A stretch of DNA of 64,000 nucleotides from Polyangium jinanense. Lineage in GTDB: Bacteria; Myxococcota; Polyangia; Polyangiales; Polyangiaceae. Location of the stretch: contig NZ_JAGTJJ010000013.1 in the NCBI RefSeq assembly GCF_028435365.1, forward strand, positions 62,001 to 126,000, written 5' to 3'. The notes under the pieces are model-generated. The model saw only the letters and a program-made list of their open reading frames with translations, was not told the DNA's origin and ran no database searches. The position numbers were made by a program, and so were the translations under genes. How positions within the stretch are numbered: the stretch's first letter is position 1; every line of letters starts with the position of its first letter. Below are positions 16,737 through 26,731 of this stretch, in pieces.

Positions 16737-18545
16737 TCAGGCGGAAGCCGCGAGCTCCGCGGGCGCTGCCTCGGCGTGATCGGCGCCCTTCTCGAAGCAC
16801 GCGACGATCGCGGCGCCGACGAGCGTGTCCGCTTCGAGCAGGCGCTCTGCGAGGAGGAGGACGCCGTCGCGCGTCTCGCGGACGATGCGGCAGGCGCGCT
16901 CGAGCTGCTGCTCGACGAGCTTGCGCGCGACCTCGTCGACACGCGCGTGCAGGTGCTCGCTGTGCGTCACGTGGCCCGGATGATCCGTCACGTTGATCGG
17001 CCCGAGCTCACTCATGCCGAGCTCGGCCACCATCTTCCGCGCGAGCGACGCGGCGCGCTGGATGTCGTCCGCCGCCCCCGCGGTCATCGTGCCGAGCACG
17101 ACCATCTCCGCCGCGCGACCGCCCATGAGCATGCAGATCTGATCCTCGAGGTACTCCTTCGTGTAGAGCAACCGATCCCGCTCGGGCAGCGCCTGCGTCA
17201 CGCCGAGTGCTCGACCGCGCGGGAGGATCGACACCTTGTGCACGGGGTCCGCGTGCTTCGACGCGAGCGCCACCGTCACGTGCCCGGCCTCGTGGACCGC
17301 CGTCGCGCGCCGCTCCTCCGCGTCCATCACGAGGCTCTTGCGCTCCTCGCCCATGAGCACGCGATCACGCGCCTTGTCGATGTGCTCGAGGTCGACCTTG
17401 TCCGCGCCGCTGCGCGCCGCGAGGATCGCCGCCTCGTTCAAGAGGTTCGCGAGCTCCGCGCCGGAGAAACCCGGCGTCACCTTCGCCACGTGCGCGAGGT
17501 CGATGTCCTCCTTCAGCGCGATCGGCCGCGCGTGCACCTCGAGGATCTCCCGACGACCACGCAGATCCGGCAGCGGCACCACGATCTGACGGTCGAAGCG
17601 GCCGGGGCGGAGGAGCGCCGGATCGAGCACGTCCACGCGGTTCGTCGAGGCCATGACGACGATGCCCGTCGTGTGATCGAAGCCGTCCATCTCGACGAGG
17701 AGCTGGTTCAAGGTCTGATCGTGATCGGCGGAGGCCGAGTCCCCGCCGCGCCCGCGCGAGCGGCCGACGGCGTCGATCTCGTCGATGAACACGATGCAGG
17801 GCGAGACGCGGCGCGCCTCGGCGAAGAGGTTGCGTACGCGGGAGGCGCCGACGCCGACGAACATTTCCTGGAAGCTCGAACCGGACGCGGAGAGGAACGG
17901 GACGCCAGCCTCGGTCGCGACCGCGCGCGCGAGGAGCGTCTTGCCCGTGCCAGGCTCACCCGTGAGCAGCACGCCGCGCGGCGCGCGTCCGCCGAGGCGG
18001 CCGAAGCGCTCGGGGTTCTTGAGGAACTCCACCGTCTCGGCGAGCGCCTCTTTGACCTCGTCCATGCCGGCGACGTCCGTGAAGCGGACCTTGCCAACGC
18101 CGGGCGACTGGCCCTCCGAGAAGTGCGCGCGGCTCTTCCTGCGGTGCATGCCGAGGCCCACGGCGCCGAGCGCGAGCATCACTGCGATCGGCGCGAGCGC
18201 CGTCGCCGCGCGCGCGCCCGCCGATCCCTCGCGCGAGCCGTACTCGACCGCGATGCCCGCTGCGGCGAACTTGTCGACGAGCGCGTGCCGCGCCTCCTCG
18301 TCACCGACGATGCCCACGCGAAGAGAACCGTCGGCACCCCGGATCGAGAAGCGTTCACCCTCCACGCGCACCTCGGTGACCGCCTGCGATCCCGTGATCT
18401 GCGTGAGCTCGGTGTAAGAGATCGTCCCCTCGCGCGGTCCTCGCAGCGAGTAGACGAGGGCACCGATCGTCACCGCGATGATCAGAACGACCACCGGACC
18501 GACCACACGCCCCAGCCGCTTTTCGAATCTCGAGAGCCATCCCAT
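16737..18545 (-). CDS. ftsH: ATP-dependent zinc metalloprotease FtsH
   Basis: Membrane-anchored AAA+ protease that degrades damaged or regulatory membrane and cytosolic proteins. ATG at 18545 ([15 protein letters not shown]) gives 602 residues. A first span is at about 13-32, then a periplasmic domain of about 85 residues, then a second span ([16 protein letters not shown]). The AAA module has Walker A GEPGTGKT, Walker [12 protein letters not shown], and the second region of homology [14 protein letters not shown]. The zinc site HEAGH lies in [14 protein letters not shown]. The C-terminus is Ala/Glu-rich. Myxobacteria often have several FtsH paralogues; this may be an accessory copy. Confidence 0.95.
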   Translation of the reverse strand: MGWLSRFEKRLGRVVGPVVVLIIAVTIGALVYSLRGPREGTISYTELTQITGSQAVTEVRVEGERFSIRGADGSLRVGIVGDEEARHALVDKFAAAGIAVEYGSREGSAGARAATALAPIAVMLALGAVGLGMHRRKSRAHFSEGQSPGVGKVRFTDVAGMDEVKEALAETVEFLKNPERFGRLGGRAPRGVLLTGEPGTGKTLLARAVATEAGVPFLSASGSSFQEMFVGVGASRVRNLFAEARRVSPCIVFIDEIDAVGRSRGRGGDSASADHDQTLNQLLVEMDGFDHTTGIVVMASTNRVDVLDPALLRPGRFDRQIVVPLPDLRGRREILEVHARPIALKEDIDLAHVAKVTPGFSGAELANLLNEAAILAARSGADKVDLEHIDKARDRVLMGEERKSLVMDAEERRATAVHEAGHVTVALASKHADPVHKVSILPRGRALGVTQALPERDRLLYTKEYLEDQICMLMGGRAAEMVVLGTMTAGAADDIQRAASLARKMVAELGMSELGPINVTDHPGHVTHSEHLHARVDEVARKLVEQQLERACRIVRETRDGVLLLAERLLEADTLVGAAIVACFEKGADHAEAAPAELAASA

Positions 18546-18756
18546 CGCGTCGCACCTCGTCGCCCGGCCCATCCGATCCGGCGCGCAGTCGACCAAAACG
18601 GTCGCAACGGCCGGCGGTTTGCAGCCGGGGCGAAGCACGATAGCTGCGAGGAGGTTGTCCGCCAGCGTGGACGATGACGTTTTATGGCCTGATTTCCGAG
18701 ACTTACAGACTCGGCGAGCGGCCTCCAGCAGACGTTGTTCCGGGTTTGTCCGGAAG

Positions 18757-19932
18757 TCAGAACGCGAGACCGGCGCGAAGACGGAAACCGTTGATGGTCG
18801 CGCCATTCGAGCCGCCGAGCGGGCCGCCGAGCGGGACGAGGAATCCGAGCCCCGCGCGCACGGCGAGCGATTTGCCGACGGGGATCGTGCTGTTCACGTC
18901 GGGCTCGATCACGAACTGCGCGCCGGAGTAGTCGCTCGTGCCCTTGGTGACCGGCTGCTGGGAGACCGCGAGCCACGCGCGCAGGCCCGGCGAGATCATG
19001 CCGTCGAGGAAGTCGTAGAAGAACGACGCGCTCGTCACCCAGTTGTACGCGGGCGAGTGCAACGTGCCGGCGGCCTCGCTCTCGGGCGCGCCGCCGCCCG
19101 TCTTGATCATGAGCTCGAACTTCGTGCTCGCCGCGAAGTGCAAGAGGCGCGTGTCGTAAGCGAAACCGACGCTCGGCGTCGCGCCGAGACGGTTCGGCGT
19201 GTAGGGCGCTTGCTCCTCCCAGCCACGCGCGCCAGCGACGGCCTGGTTCAAGATCGCCTGCGGCCTCGCGCCTGCCGCATCCTGCTCCGGGAACATGTCG
19301 CCCTGCGCGGTAGGCAGGGCGATCGCGAGGCTCACGGGTAGCGTCATGCGTCGCTTCAACTTGAAGCGCGCATGCACGCTCACCTCGATGTTGCCGAGCA
19401 CGAACGAGTCGACGGGGTTCTCGATCGGACCGTCGACGCTGCCCGTCGCGAAGGGCACGCGGGCGCCGATCGCCCACGTCTCGTTCAGACGCCAGAAGAA
19501 GTACGGAACGAACGAGGCGACGGTGACGTCGGTGGGATCCGTATCGCTGAGGACATCGCGGATCTCACCGAAGCCGATCACCATGTCGACGCCGACCTCG
19601 CGCGGCGGGAGCGCGCGGTAGTTCTCTGCCTTCGCCTCCTCCGCCTTCTCATCCTCTTCCCTCTTCTTCGCGCCCGTCTTGCCGGACGGCGCGAACTTCC
19701 CCTCTTCCTCCGAGCCGCCGACGCCCCAGTCGCCCTCCTGCGCGGGCGGGAGCGGCGGGGGCTCGGCCGGCGGCGGAGGAGGCGCGTCAGGGTCGATCTC
19801 CATGTCGGTCCCCTTGCTGGGCGGCGCCTGGGCGAAGGCGAGCGCGGGGACGGCGACGAGCGCGAGGGCGAAGGTGGAGAAGCCGACGGCGAGCTTCCGT
19901 TTGGTGCTGGAGAAGGGCGTGGGGCGTAGCAT
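18757..19932 (-). CDS. Putative outer-membrane beta-barrel protein
   Basis: Exported protein of 391 residues with no recognised family. From ATG 19932 a signal peptide runs to about residue 35 (GFSTFALALVAVPALAFAQA). A proline-rich stretch (PDAPPPPPAEPPPLPPAQ) and a Lys/Glu-rich stretch follow. The rest is alternating, beta-strand-like sequence rich in Gly, aromatic and polar residues, ending GFRLRAGLAF with the terminal Phe used for BAM-dependent assembly. Features suggest a transport-like or structural barrel of about 10-14 strands. It lies 71 nt from a divergent kinase gene and upstream of ftsH. Confidence 0.65.
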   Translation of the reverse strand: MLRPTPFSSTKRKLAVGFSTFALALVAVPALAFAQAPPSKGTDMEIDPDAPPPPPAEPPPLPPAQEGDWGVGGSEEEGKFAPSGKTGAKKREEDEKAEEAKAENYRALPPREVGVDMVIGFGEIRDVLSDTDPTDVTVASFVPYFFWRLNETWAIGARVPFATGSVDGPIENPVDSFVLGNIEVSVHARFKLKRRMTLPVSLAIALPTAQGDMFPEQDAAGARPQAILNQAVAGARGWEEQAPYTPNRLGATPSVGFAYDTRLLHFAASTKFELMIKTGGGAPESEAAGTLHSPAYNWVTSASFFYDFLDGMISPGLRAWLAVSQQPVTKGTSDYSGAQFVIEPDVNSTIPVGKSLAVRAGLGFLVPLGGPLGGSNGATINGFRLRAGLAF

Positions 19933-20003
19933 GCTCGGTGTCACGGGAGTGGGCCGCGACGCTACCATGCAGCCGAGGCGTCCGTCTCCCGGCGCGCGCA
20001 ACG

Positions 20004-23000
20004 ATGGCCATGCACCCCGACCAGCTCGCCGACTTCGAGATCCTGCGCCGCCTCGGCGCAGGCGGCATGGCCGAGGTGTTCCTCGCCAAAAAGCGCGGCG
20101 CCGAGGGCACGTACAAGCTGCTCGTCGTCAAACGCGTGCTCCCGGCGCACGGCTCGTCGCGGCGGTTCCGCTCGATGTTCGTCGAGGAGGCGCACCTCGC
20201 GACGCGCCTGAACCACCCGAACATCGTCCAGGTCTACGAGTTCAACGACCACGGCGACGACGGGCTGCTGCTCTCGATGGAGTACGTCGAGGGCTTCGAC
20301 CTCGGAAAGATCATGTCGACGGCGAAGCGCATCGGAGCGCGGATTCCGCCGTTCGTCGCGGCATACATCGTCTCCGAGGCGGCCAAGGGCCTGCACTACG
20401 CCCACGAGCGCAAGGACGAGGGCGGCGTGCCGCTCGCCATCGTCCACCGCGACATCTCACCGCAGAACATTTTGCTCTCGTACGAAGGCGCGGTGAAGAT
20501 CGCCGACTTCGGCATCGCGACCGCGAACCTCTTCCGTGAGGAGGCCGGCGTCCTGAAGGGCAAGTTCGGGTACATGTCGCCCGAGCAGGCCCGCGGCGAG
20601 CGCGTGGATCGAAGAGGCGACGTCTACGCGCTCGGCGTCGTGCTGTACGAGATGCTCGCGCTCCGATCGCCGTACGGGAAGCTCGACGACGATGCGCTGC
20701 TCGAAGCCGTGAAGACGGGCGCGTTCCAGCCTCCGTCGACGTACGTGAACGACGTGCCGCCCGAGCTCGAATCCATCGTCCTCAAAGCGATGCGGGGCCC
20801 GCGGGAGCACCGCTTTCAGACCGCGCGCGACATGAGCGCCGCGATCATGCGCACGCTGCTCGCGAAGCAGGAGCTCGTCGACTCGGCGTCGATCGAGGCG
20901 ATGCTGCTCGAGCTCTTCGGCCGCGAGCTCGAGCTGCCGCTCGCGAGCCCGCGCGAGGCGCCGGAGGCCGCGACGCTCGCCGCGGTGCCGCTCGCGCGCA
21001 CGCCGTCCGACGGGACGAACGGCGAGAAGTTCACGCGTGTCGCCCGCGAGGTCCGGCACGTCGCGGTCGTCACGCTGCGCATCGACGGCACGGTCGATCT
21101 CGAGAGCGCGCACGGCAAACAAGCGGCGCGGCGGATGGGCGCGTCGATCCGGCAGACGCTCGACGACATCGCGTTCAAGCGCAGTGCGGTGTGGTCGTGG
21201 GAGTCGCTGTGGTCGGCGCGGGCCGTCGTTGGCCTCATGGCGAACCCTTCACGCGCGGCGGCCGACGCCGCAACGCTCGCGATCGACGTGCACGAGGCGC
21301 TCGCCGGTGCGAGCGAGGATCTGCCTGCACCGCTGCGCGCGTCGATCGGCATCGTGCGGGGCATCGCCTCCGGGGAGCGTGATCCGCAGGGCCACCTCGT
21401 GCGGCACACGTTGCAGGAGCCCGCGGATCTGCTCGCGGATCGCGTGGGCGCCGCGACGCCGTTTGGCAAGACGTGGGTCGCGGGAGGTGTCTACCGCCTC
21501 GTGCGGCGCGACTTCCGTTGGGGCGAGGCGCCGAGCCTCACGCTCGGCGACACGGGCGGCCACCGCGTCCCCGCGCAGATGCGCCTCTACGCGCTCGATC
21601 GATTGCTCACGCGCGAGGAGCGCACGGCGGAGCACGCGCTCGGTCAGAGTGATCTCGTCGGACGCGACGCCGAGAAGGCGGACCTCTACGCCGCGTATCA
21701 CCGCGCCGTCTCACCGCCGCTCGGCGGCGTGCCGGGATCGCCGCCTTCCTCGGAGGCCTATCCCTCGCAGGAGTCCCCGAGTGGCCCGAAGACGCAGACG
21801 TTCGATGCGGCGCCGCTCTCGCGCAGATCCTTCGGCGAGCTCGTCGCGCGCGTGGTCGTCGGCGAGATGGGCATCGGCAAGACCGCGCTCGTCTCGACGT
21901 TCCTCTCGGAGCTCCCGAGCGGCGCACGCGTGGTGCAGGTCGAGTGCTCGCCCGTGAAGATGGAGCTGCCCCTCGCCACCGTCGCCGACGTCGTGCGCGA
22001 CGTGACGGGCATGGACCTCGACAACTCGCTCGACGAGGCGCAAGACGCGCTGCGCGACGTCTTCGGCCCCTTCGCCCGCACGCCGAGCGCGCCGCGCGAG
22101 ATCCAGCGCCTCGCCGAGCTCGTGACCGGCAAGCACGGCGATCACCAGGAAGAGGACGCGAGCAACTACCGCCACGACCTCGTCGTCCAGGGTATACGCC
22201 ACCTGCTCGCCGGGCTCGCGCGCAGGCAGCCGATCGTCGTCGTGGTCGACGGCCTGCAGTGGGCCGATCGCGCGAGCCTCGAGCTCTTGAAGGAGCTGCT
22301 CCGCAGACCGGATCCGCTCCCGATCCTCGTCGTGCTCATGACCCGCGCCGACGAGCGCGTGCTGCCGTACGTCGAGGGCCTCGTGCGGATCGAGCTGCGC
22401 GGGCTCGAAGCCGAAGAACAGGTGCGCCTCGTCGAGGCGCGGCTCGGCGTCCGGGAAGGCGTCGCGGCCGTGTGCAGCGAGCTCGTCCCGCGCGTCGCGG
22501 GCAACCCCTTCTTCCTGCTGGAGATGGTCGACGCGCTGCTCGAACGCGGCACGCTGGAGATCGTCGAGCGCGGCGAAGGCCTCCACGAGCTCGTGCGACA
22601 CGAGCGCCCCGGCGAGCGCAGCGAGACCCTGCCCTCCACGCTCGAGCAGCTCATCGGCGATCGCCTGCGCGAGCTGCCGCTCGCCGAGCACGACGTCGTC
22701 GACTGGCTCGCCGTCGCCGGAGGCCCGCTGACCGAGACCGACATCCTCGCGCTCGCGCGCCTCCCCGACGATGAGGCGATCACGCGCCTCTGCGCGCGCG
22801 GGCTCTGCGATCGGCGCGCCGGATCGGTCGATTTCCGCCACCCGCTCGCGCGCGACGTCGCCTACCTCGCGCTCGACACGGCGAAGCGCTCGCGCATGCA
22901 CCTCTCGCTCGGCGAGCACCTCTCGCGCACGCCGCTCGCGCGTGGCCTCTCCGCGGCGATCGTTGCGCGCCATCTCGCACGTGGCGAGGCCGCCGTGCCC

Positions 23001-24434
23001 GCCGCGGAGATGTACCTCGAAGCCGCCGGCGCCGCGCGCGCGACGCACCAGGAGCAGCTCGCGCTCCGCTACTACCTCCGCGCGCTCTCCCTGCTCCCGC
23101 CCGAGGATTCGCGCCGCATGAACGCGCACGCCGCGCTCGAAGCGATCTACCGGCACCTCGGCCGCCGCAGCGAGCGCCGCAAACACCTCGAAGCGTTACG
23201 CAAGCTCGCGCGGCAGAGCGGCAAGGCGCGCGGCGTCGCGCTCGCTCTCGTCCGCACCGCGCGCCTCGACTCCGACGACGGCCACCTCGCGCGAGGCTTA
23301 CCCGTCGCGCAGCGCGCCACCGAGATCGCGCGCCTCGCGCGCCAGCCCGCGCTCGAGGTCGAGGCGTACACGATCCTCGCCGAGATCCTCGGCGACCTCG
23401 GCGACGTGCAGGGCGCCATCGACGCCTGCGAGCGCGCGCTCGAAGTCACACATACCGCCAAGCTCCAGCCGCGCCTGCGCGCCGAGGTGCTCCGCTCGAA
23501 GGGCGTCCTGCTCCGACGCATCGGCCGCGTCGAGGAAGCCGCCGCGGCGCACGCCGAGGCCATCGCGGTCTTCCGCGCCGTCGGCGCGCGCCGCAGTGAA
23601 GCGCGCGCGAAAAACGCCCTCGCCTACGCCATGTTCGTCATGGAGCGCTTCGAGGACGCGATCGCGCTTGGTCTCTCCTCCATCGGCATCGACCTCGCCA
23701 TCGGCGGCCGCTTCCAGATCGCCAAGACGCTCAGCAACGTCGGCCAGGCCTACGCGCGCCTCGGCGACACCGAGCGCGGCCTCAGCTACCTCAAGCGCGC
23801 GCGCGAGGCGCACGAGCGCTACACCGATCAGGACTCGCGCGCCGACACGCTCCTTTGCTCCGCGGAGATCCTCATCGAGCTCGGCAGCATCGCCGAGGCC
23901 GCCACGATGTGCGGCGACGCGGGCGCGCTCGTGGCCGTCACCGGAAGCGCGTACGACACCGTGCACGAGCGCATCGTCCGCGCCCTCCTCGCGCGCGCCG
24001 AGAACCGCCCGCAAGAGGCCGTCGTCCACGCGCAGGCCGCGCGCAAGCTCGCCGAGCCGCAAGGTCTTTTGAGCTACCACATTCACGCGACCGCCATCGA
24101 AGCCGCCGCGCGCGTCGATGCGGGCGAGCATCACACCGGTGTCCTGCTCGCTCGCACGGCGCTCGGCGCGATCGAGGCCACGAGCTTTTCCGAGTACGGC
24201 ATCGAGGTCCGCGCGCTCTGCATCGAAGCGCTGCGCAAAGGCAGCTCCAGCGGCGCTCGTGACGCACTGCTCCGCGCCGCGACGCACGTACGCAAGGTCG
24301 CCGGGTATGTCCGAGATGCGCGCCTCCGCGCGCTCTTCTTGCGAAGACCCGTCGTCGAGCGCATTCTGTCCGAGGCAGACGGCTCCGACCTCTCTTCTCG
24401 GTCGGATCCGCTCAGTCGCGGCGGAATGGCATGA
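20004..24434 (+). CDS. Ser/Thr protein kinase with degenerate cyclase domain, ATPase and TPR repeats
   Basis: Signalling protein of 1477 residues (ATG 20004; ATG 20010 is an alternative). The kinase (about 8-290) is complete: GAGGMAEVF, a VVKR lysine, HRDISPQN near residue 148, DFG and YMSPEQ. Residues of about 350-530 follow the order of a class III nucleotide-cyclase domain (AVVTLRIDGT, RASIGIVRGIASGE, ADLLADRVGAATPFG) but the metal-binding Asp pair is gone, so it should be catalytically dead. An STAND-type ATPase follows, with Walker A GEMGIGKT near 621 and Walker B VVVVDGLQWAD. TPR-like repeats fill the last 450 or so residues. Its TGA overlaps the patatin ATG by 4 nt (ATGA). Confidence 0.9.
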   Translation: MAMHPDQLADFEILRRLGAGGMAEVFLAKKRGAEGTYKLLVVKRVLPAHGSSRRFRSMFVEEAHLATRLNHPNIVQVYEFNDHGDDGLLLSMEYVEGFDLGKIMSTAKRIGARIPPFVAAYIVSEAAKGLHYAHERKDEGGVPLAIVHRDISPQNILLSYEGAVKIADFGIATANLFREEAGVLKGKFGYMSPEQARGERVDRRGDVYALGVVLYEMLALRSPYGKLDDDALLEAVKTGAFQPPSTYVNDVPPELESIVLKAMRGPREHRFQTARDMSAAIMRTLLAKQELVDSASIEAMLLELFGRELELPLASPREAPEAATLAAVPLARTPSDGTNGEKFTRVAREVRHVAVVTLRIDGTVDLESAHGKQAARRMGASIRQTLDDIAFKRSAVWSWESLWSARAVVGLMANPSRAAADAATLAIDVHEALAGASEDLPAPLRASIGIVRGIASGERDPQGHLVRHTLQEPADLLADRVGAATPFGKTWVAGGVYRLVRRDFRWGEAPSLTLGDTGGHRVPAQMRLYALDRLLTREERTAEHALGQSDLVGRDAEKADLYAAYHRAVSPPLGGVPGSPPSSEAYPSQESPSGPKTQTFDAAPLSRRSFGELVARVVVGEMGIGKTALVSTFLSELPSGARVVQVECSPVKMELPLATVADVVRDVTGMDLDNSLDEAQDALRDVFGPFARTPSAPREIQRLAELVTGKHGDHQEEDASNYRHDLVVQGIRHLLAGLARRQPIVVVVDGLQWADRASLELLKELLRRPDPLPILVVLMTRADERVLPYVEGLVRIELRGLEAEEQVRLVEARLGVREGVAAVCSELVPRVAGNPFFLLEMVDALLERGTLEIVERGEGLHELVRHERPGERSETLPSTLEQLIGDRLRELPLAEHDVVDWLAVAGGPLTETDILALARLPDDEAITRLCARGLCDRRAGSVDFRHPLARDVAYLALDTAKRSRMHLSLGEHLSRTPLARGLSAAIVARHLARGEAAVPAAEMYLEAAGAARATHQEQLALRYYLRALSLLPPEDSRRMNAHAALEAIYRHLGRRSERRKHLEALRKLARQSGKARGVALALVRTARLDSDDGHLARGLPVAQRATEIARLARQPALEVEAYTILAEILGDLGDVQGAIDACERALEVTHTAKLQPRLRAEVLRSKGVLLRRIGRVEEAAAAHAEAIAVFRAVGARRSEARAKNALAYAMFVMERFEDAIALGLSSIGIDLAIGGRFQIAKTLSNVGQAYARLGDTERGLSYLKRAREAHERYTDQDSRADTLLCSAEILIELGSIAEAATMCGDAGALVAVTGSAYDTVHERIVRALLARAENRPQEAVVHAQAARKLAEPQGLLSYHIHATAIEAAARVDAGEHHTGVLLARTALGAIEATSFSEYGIEVRALCIEALRKGSSSGARDALLRAATHVRKVAGYVRDARLRALFLRRPVVERILSEADGSDLSSRSDPLSRGGMA

Positions 24435-25705
24435 GTTTGAAGACCACGAAGCGAGCGGGGGCGGGCCGACGAAAGGTCGCGTTGATCCTATCGGGCGGCG
24501 GCGCGCGCGGCGCGTACGAGGTCGGCGTCTTGTCGTACGTGCTCGACAATTTCGCCCGCGTGCGCGGCGCGGTCCCGCGCATCGACATCCTCTGCGGCAC
24601 CTCGGTCGGCGCGATCAACGCGTGTTTCCTCGCCGCGCACCTCGGCGACGCCACGACGGGCATCCGCCGCCTCGCGAACCTCTGGACCGAGCTCGATCTG
24701 CCGGACGTGCTCGGCTTCGGCTTTCGTCAGGCCGTGAGCCTCCCGCGTGTGCTCCTCGGCGGCGGCAAGGCGGCGGCCGGCGTCTTCGACGTCACGCCGA
24801 TGGCCAAGCTCGTCGAGCGCGAGATCCCGTGGCGGGCCATCGCGCGCACGCTGCGCCGCGGCCACCTGGGCGCGCTCAGCGTCTCGGCCACCGAGGTCGC
24901 GTCGGGCCGCACGGTCATCTTCATGCAGACCGGCCCCGACGGCGCGCTGCCCACGACGGCGCCGCCGCGCACGCTCATCCGCGGCGCGCACATCGGCCCG
25001 CTGCACGCGCTCGCCTCCGCGTCGATCCCCATCTTGTTTCCGCCCGTCCGCATCGGCCGCGAGCTCTTCATGGATGGCGGCGTCCGGCAGAACACGCCCA
25101 TCGCGCCGGCGCTCCGGCTCGGCGCGACGCACGTCTTCGCGATTGGACTCTCGCGCGAGATCACGGGCCCGAGCACCATGCCCGAGGACGAGAAACCGCC
25201 GGGCGCGGCCTTCCTGCTCGGCAAGATCCTGAACGCGTTCCTCCTCGACCACATCCAGACGGACCTCGAGGTGATGACGCGCCTGAACCACATCATCGAG
25301 GACGCGGAAAACACGTTCGGCAACGAGTTCCTGGACAAGGTCAACGGGAGCGCCGAGCGACGTGGCACGATGCCGTACAACCGCATCCACTCGCTCGTGG
25401 TGCGCCCGAGCGAGGACATCGGCCGTCTCGCGGCCGAGTACGTGCGTCGCGGCAACATCCACGGCGGCCCGGCGTTCGCGCGGCGCATGCTCACGCTCGT
25501 CGACGTCGGCGAGGCGACCGAGGCGGACCTCGCGAGTTACCTGCTCTTCGACGGCGCCTTCGCGCGCAGGCTCATCGACCTCGGCCGCGCCGACGCCGAG
25601 GCCCGCAGGCACGACATCGCCGACTTCTTCGGCAGCGCGGCCGAGGACGACGAGCCGCGCCACGCTGAAAACACGAGCTGGACGATCCCGCCTCCGGTGG
25701 ACTGA
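24431..25705 (+). CDS. Patatin-like phospholipase
   Basis: Serine acyl hydrolase of 424 residues with all patatin motifs intact: oxyanion loop SGGGARGAYEVG near residue 21, lipase box GTSVGA and catalytic DGG (FMDGGVRQNTP). Expected to release fatty acids from phospholipids or related lipids. No signal peptide or transmembrane span is seen. The start codon overlaps the stop of the giant kinase (ATGA), so the two are made together and the lipase may be an effector of that kinase. The last 170 or so residues beyond the patatin core are of unknown role. Convergent with the next gene, with no bases between stops. Confidence 0.9.
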   Translation: MSLKTTKRAGAGRRKVALILSGGGARGAYEVGVLSYVLDNFARVRGAVPRIDILCGTSVGAINACFLAAHLGDATTGIRRLANLWTELDLPDVLGFGFRQAVSLPRVLLGGGKAAAGVFDVTPMAKLVEREIPWRAIARTLRRGHLGALSVSATEVASGRTVIFMQTGPDGALPTTAPPRTLIRGAHIGPLHALASASIPILFPPVRIGRELFMDGGVRQNTPIAPALRLGATHVFAIGLSREITGPSTMPEDEKPPGAAFLLGKILNAFLLDHIQTDLEVMTRLNHIIEDAENTFGNEFLDKVNGSAERRGTMPYNRIHSLVVRPSEDIGRLAAEYVRRGNIHGGPAFARRMLTLVDVGEATEADLASYLLFDGAFARRLIDLGRADAEARRHDIADFFGSAAEDDEPRHAENTSWTIPPPVD

Positions 25706-26497
25706 CTAGCCCGCGATCGACGCGACCTTCCTGCCCGTGCGGCTCGCGGCGTACGTCGCCGCGCGGATCATCTGGAACGGCCCGACCGGCATGATCCCGC
25801 GACCTGCGTGGAACGGCGTGAACGACAGCGCCTCCTGATCCACGAGCGATCGCTCCTCCAGATCGATCAACGCCACCGCTTGCCATCGCGACATCCGCAG
25901 GATCTGCTCCGGCGAACGCAGCCGCGCGCCGAGCGCTCCCGTCTGCTTGACCTCGAGCCGCAGCACCGCGTTCCCCGCGGCCACGGCTCGCTCCAGCCGC
26001 TCGCGCCGACTGCCGTACGTCTCCCTCTGCCGCGACGGCACGAGCCTGAACTTCACGCGACCGAGCCCGAGCACGTAGAACGGCAAGATCGCGTGGTACT
26101 CGTTCGCCAGGTAGTCGTGCACGTTCGTGGTGAGCGGCGCGAACGGCAGCGACCAGATGTGCTGGAACGTCGCGAAAAGCAGGTCCTGATCCCTCGCGGA
26201 GACCTCCACCGACGTCGCCGTCGGCGCGCGCCCGCAGAACCGCACCGCGATCCCGAGCGCGTCCGGCAGCTCCTTCTCGTGACGCCACCACGCGCTCGAC
26301 AGCCGCACGATCGCGGGCCCCGCGAGCCTCTTCGCGAGCTCACCCACGGCGCCCTCGCGCATGAGCGGTCGCACGTCTGCCCGGAACAGGACGCCGTCCG
26401 GATGGAAGAGCCGCGCACGCCGGAGAAGACTCCCCTCCCCCGTGATCGGAGACAAAACGCCGCCAATCGCCCGCCCCAACGCCTCGGTCGCCCGCAT
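25706..26497 (-). CDS. Uncharacterised protein, possibly of the catalase-like fold
   Basis: No firm family assignment. The 263-residue protein (ATG 26497, MRATEALGRAIGGVL) has a segment RLFHPDGVLFRADVRPL, then LAGPAIVRLSSAWW and PDALGIAVRF, and later DQDLLFATF and PLTTNVHDYLANEYH. The order of an early His/Arg strand, a V/IVRLSS strand and a D-x-x-G-x-AVRF strand recalls heme catalases and their small relatives. However, it is about half the length of a catalase and I see no proximal tyrosine motif. No signal peptide or membrane span. Probably cytoplasmic. A palindromic repeat lies upstream at 26562-26604. Confidence 0.45.
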   Translation of the reverse strand: MRATEALGRAIGGVLSPITGEGSLLRRARLFHPDGVLFRADVRPLMREGAVGELAKRLAGPAIVRLSSAWWRHEKELPDALGIAVRFCGRAPTATSVEVSARDQDLLFATFQHIWSLPFAPLTTNVHDYLANEYHAILPFYVLGLGRVKFRLVPSRQRETYGSRRERLERAVAAGNAVLRLEVKQTGALGARLRSPEQILRMSRWQAVALIDLEERSLVDQEALSFTPFHAGRGIMPVGPFQMIRAATYAASRTGRKVASIAG

Positions 26498-26561
26498 CAC
26501 TCCCCCTCCGTACTCGGTAGAACCTGGGCGTCCGCGCCCCCCCTCCGCAAGGCCCTTCGAC

Positions 26562-26604
26562 GTTTGGGGGCCCGCTCGGAACAAGCCGAGCTACGCCCCC
26601 AAAC
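26562..26604. repeat. Palindromic repeat, copy C (single module)
   Basis: Imperfect inverted repeat between divergent genes. The outer 10-bp arms are GTTTGGGGGC and GCCCCCAAAC, the inner arms GCTCGG and CCGAGC, with a short loop. In the other orientation it reads GTTTGGGGGCGTAGCTCGGC, almost the same as the central module of copy A (39774-39812). No T-run follows it, so it is not a simple intrinsic terminator. Confidence 0.7.
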
Positions 26605-26731
26605 TCCCGGCTCCTCCGCCTTTTCCCCTGCCCAACCGCCGCTGACGTTCCCCGTCCGTTCTCAATGATTTCGCGCCGTTAGGAGATCCCCTGGCAGGCG
26701 CCCACCCCGCCGCCGTGCCATCCTTAACGTA

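Noticed and set aside
18546..18806. In-frame N-terminal extension of FtsH
   Set aside because: Sequence before MGWLSRFEK is basic and lacks the hydrophobic start expected; it overlaps the 3' end of the neighbouring gene.
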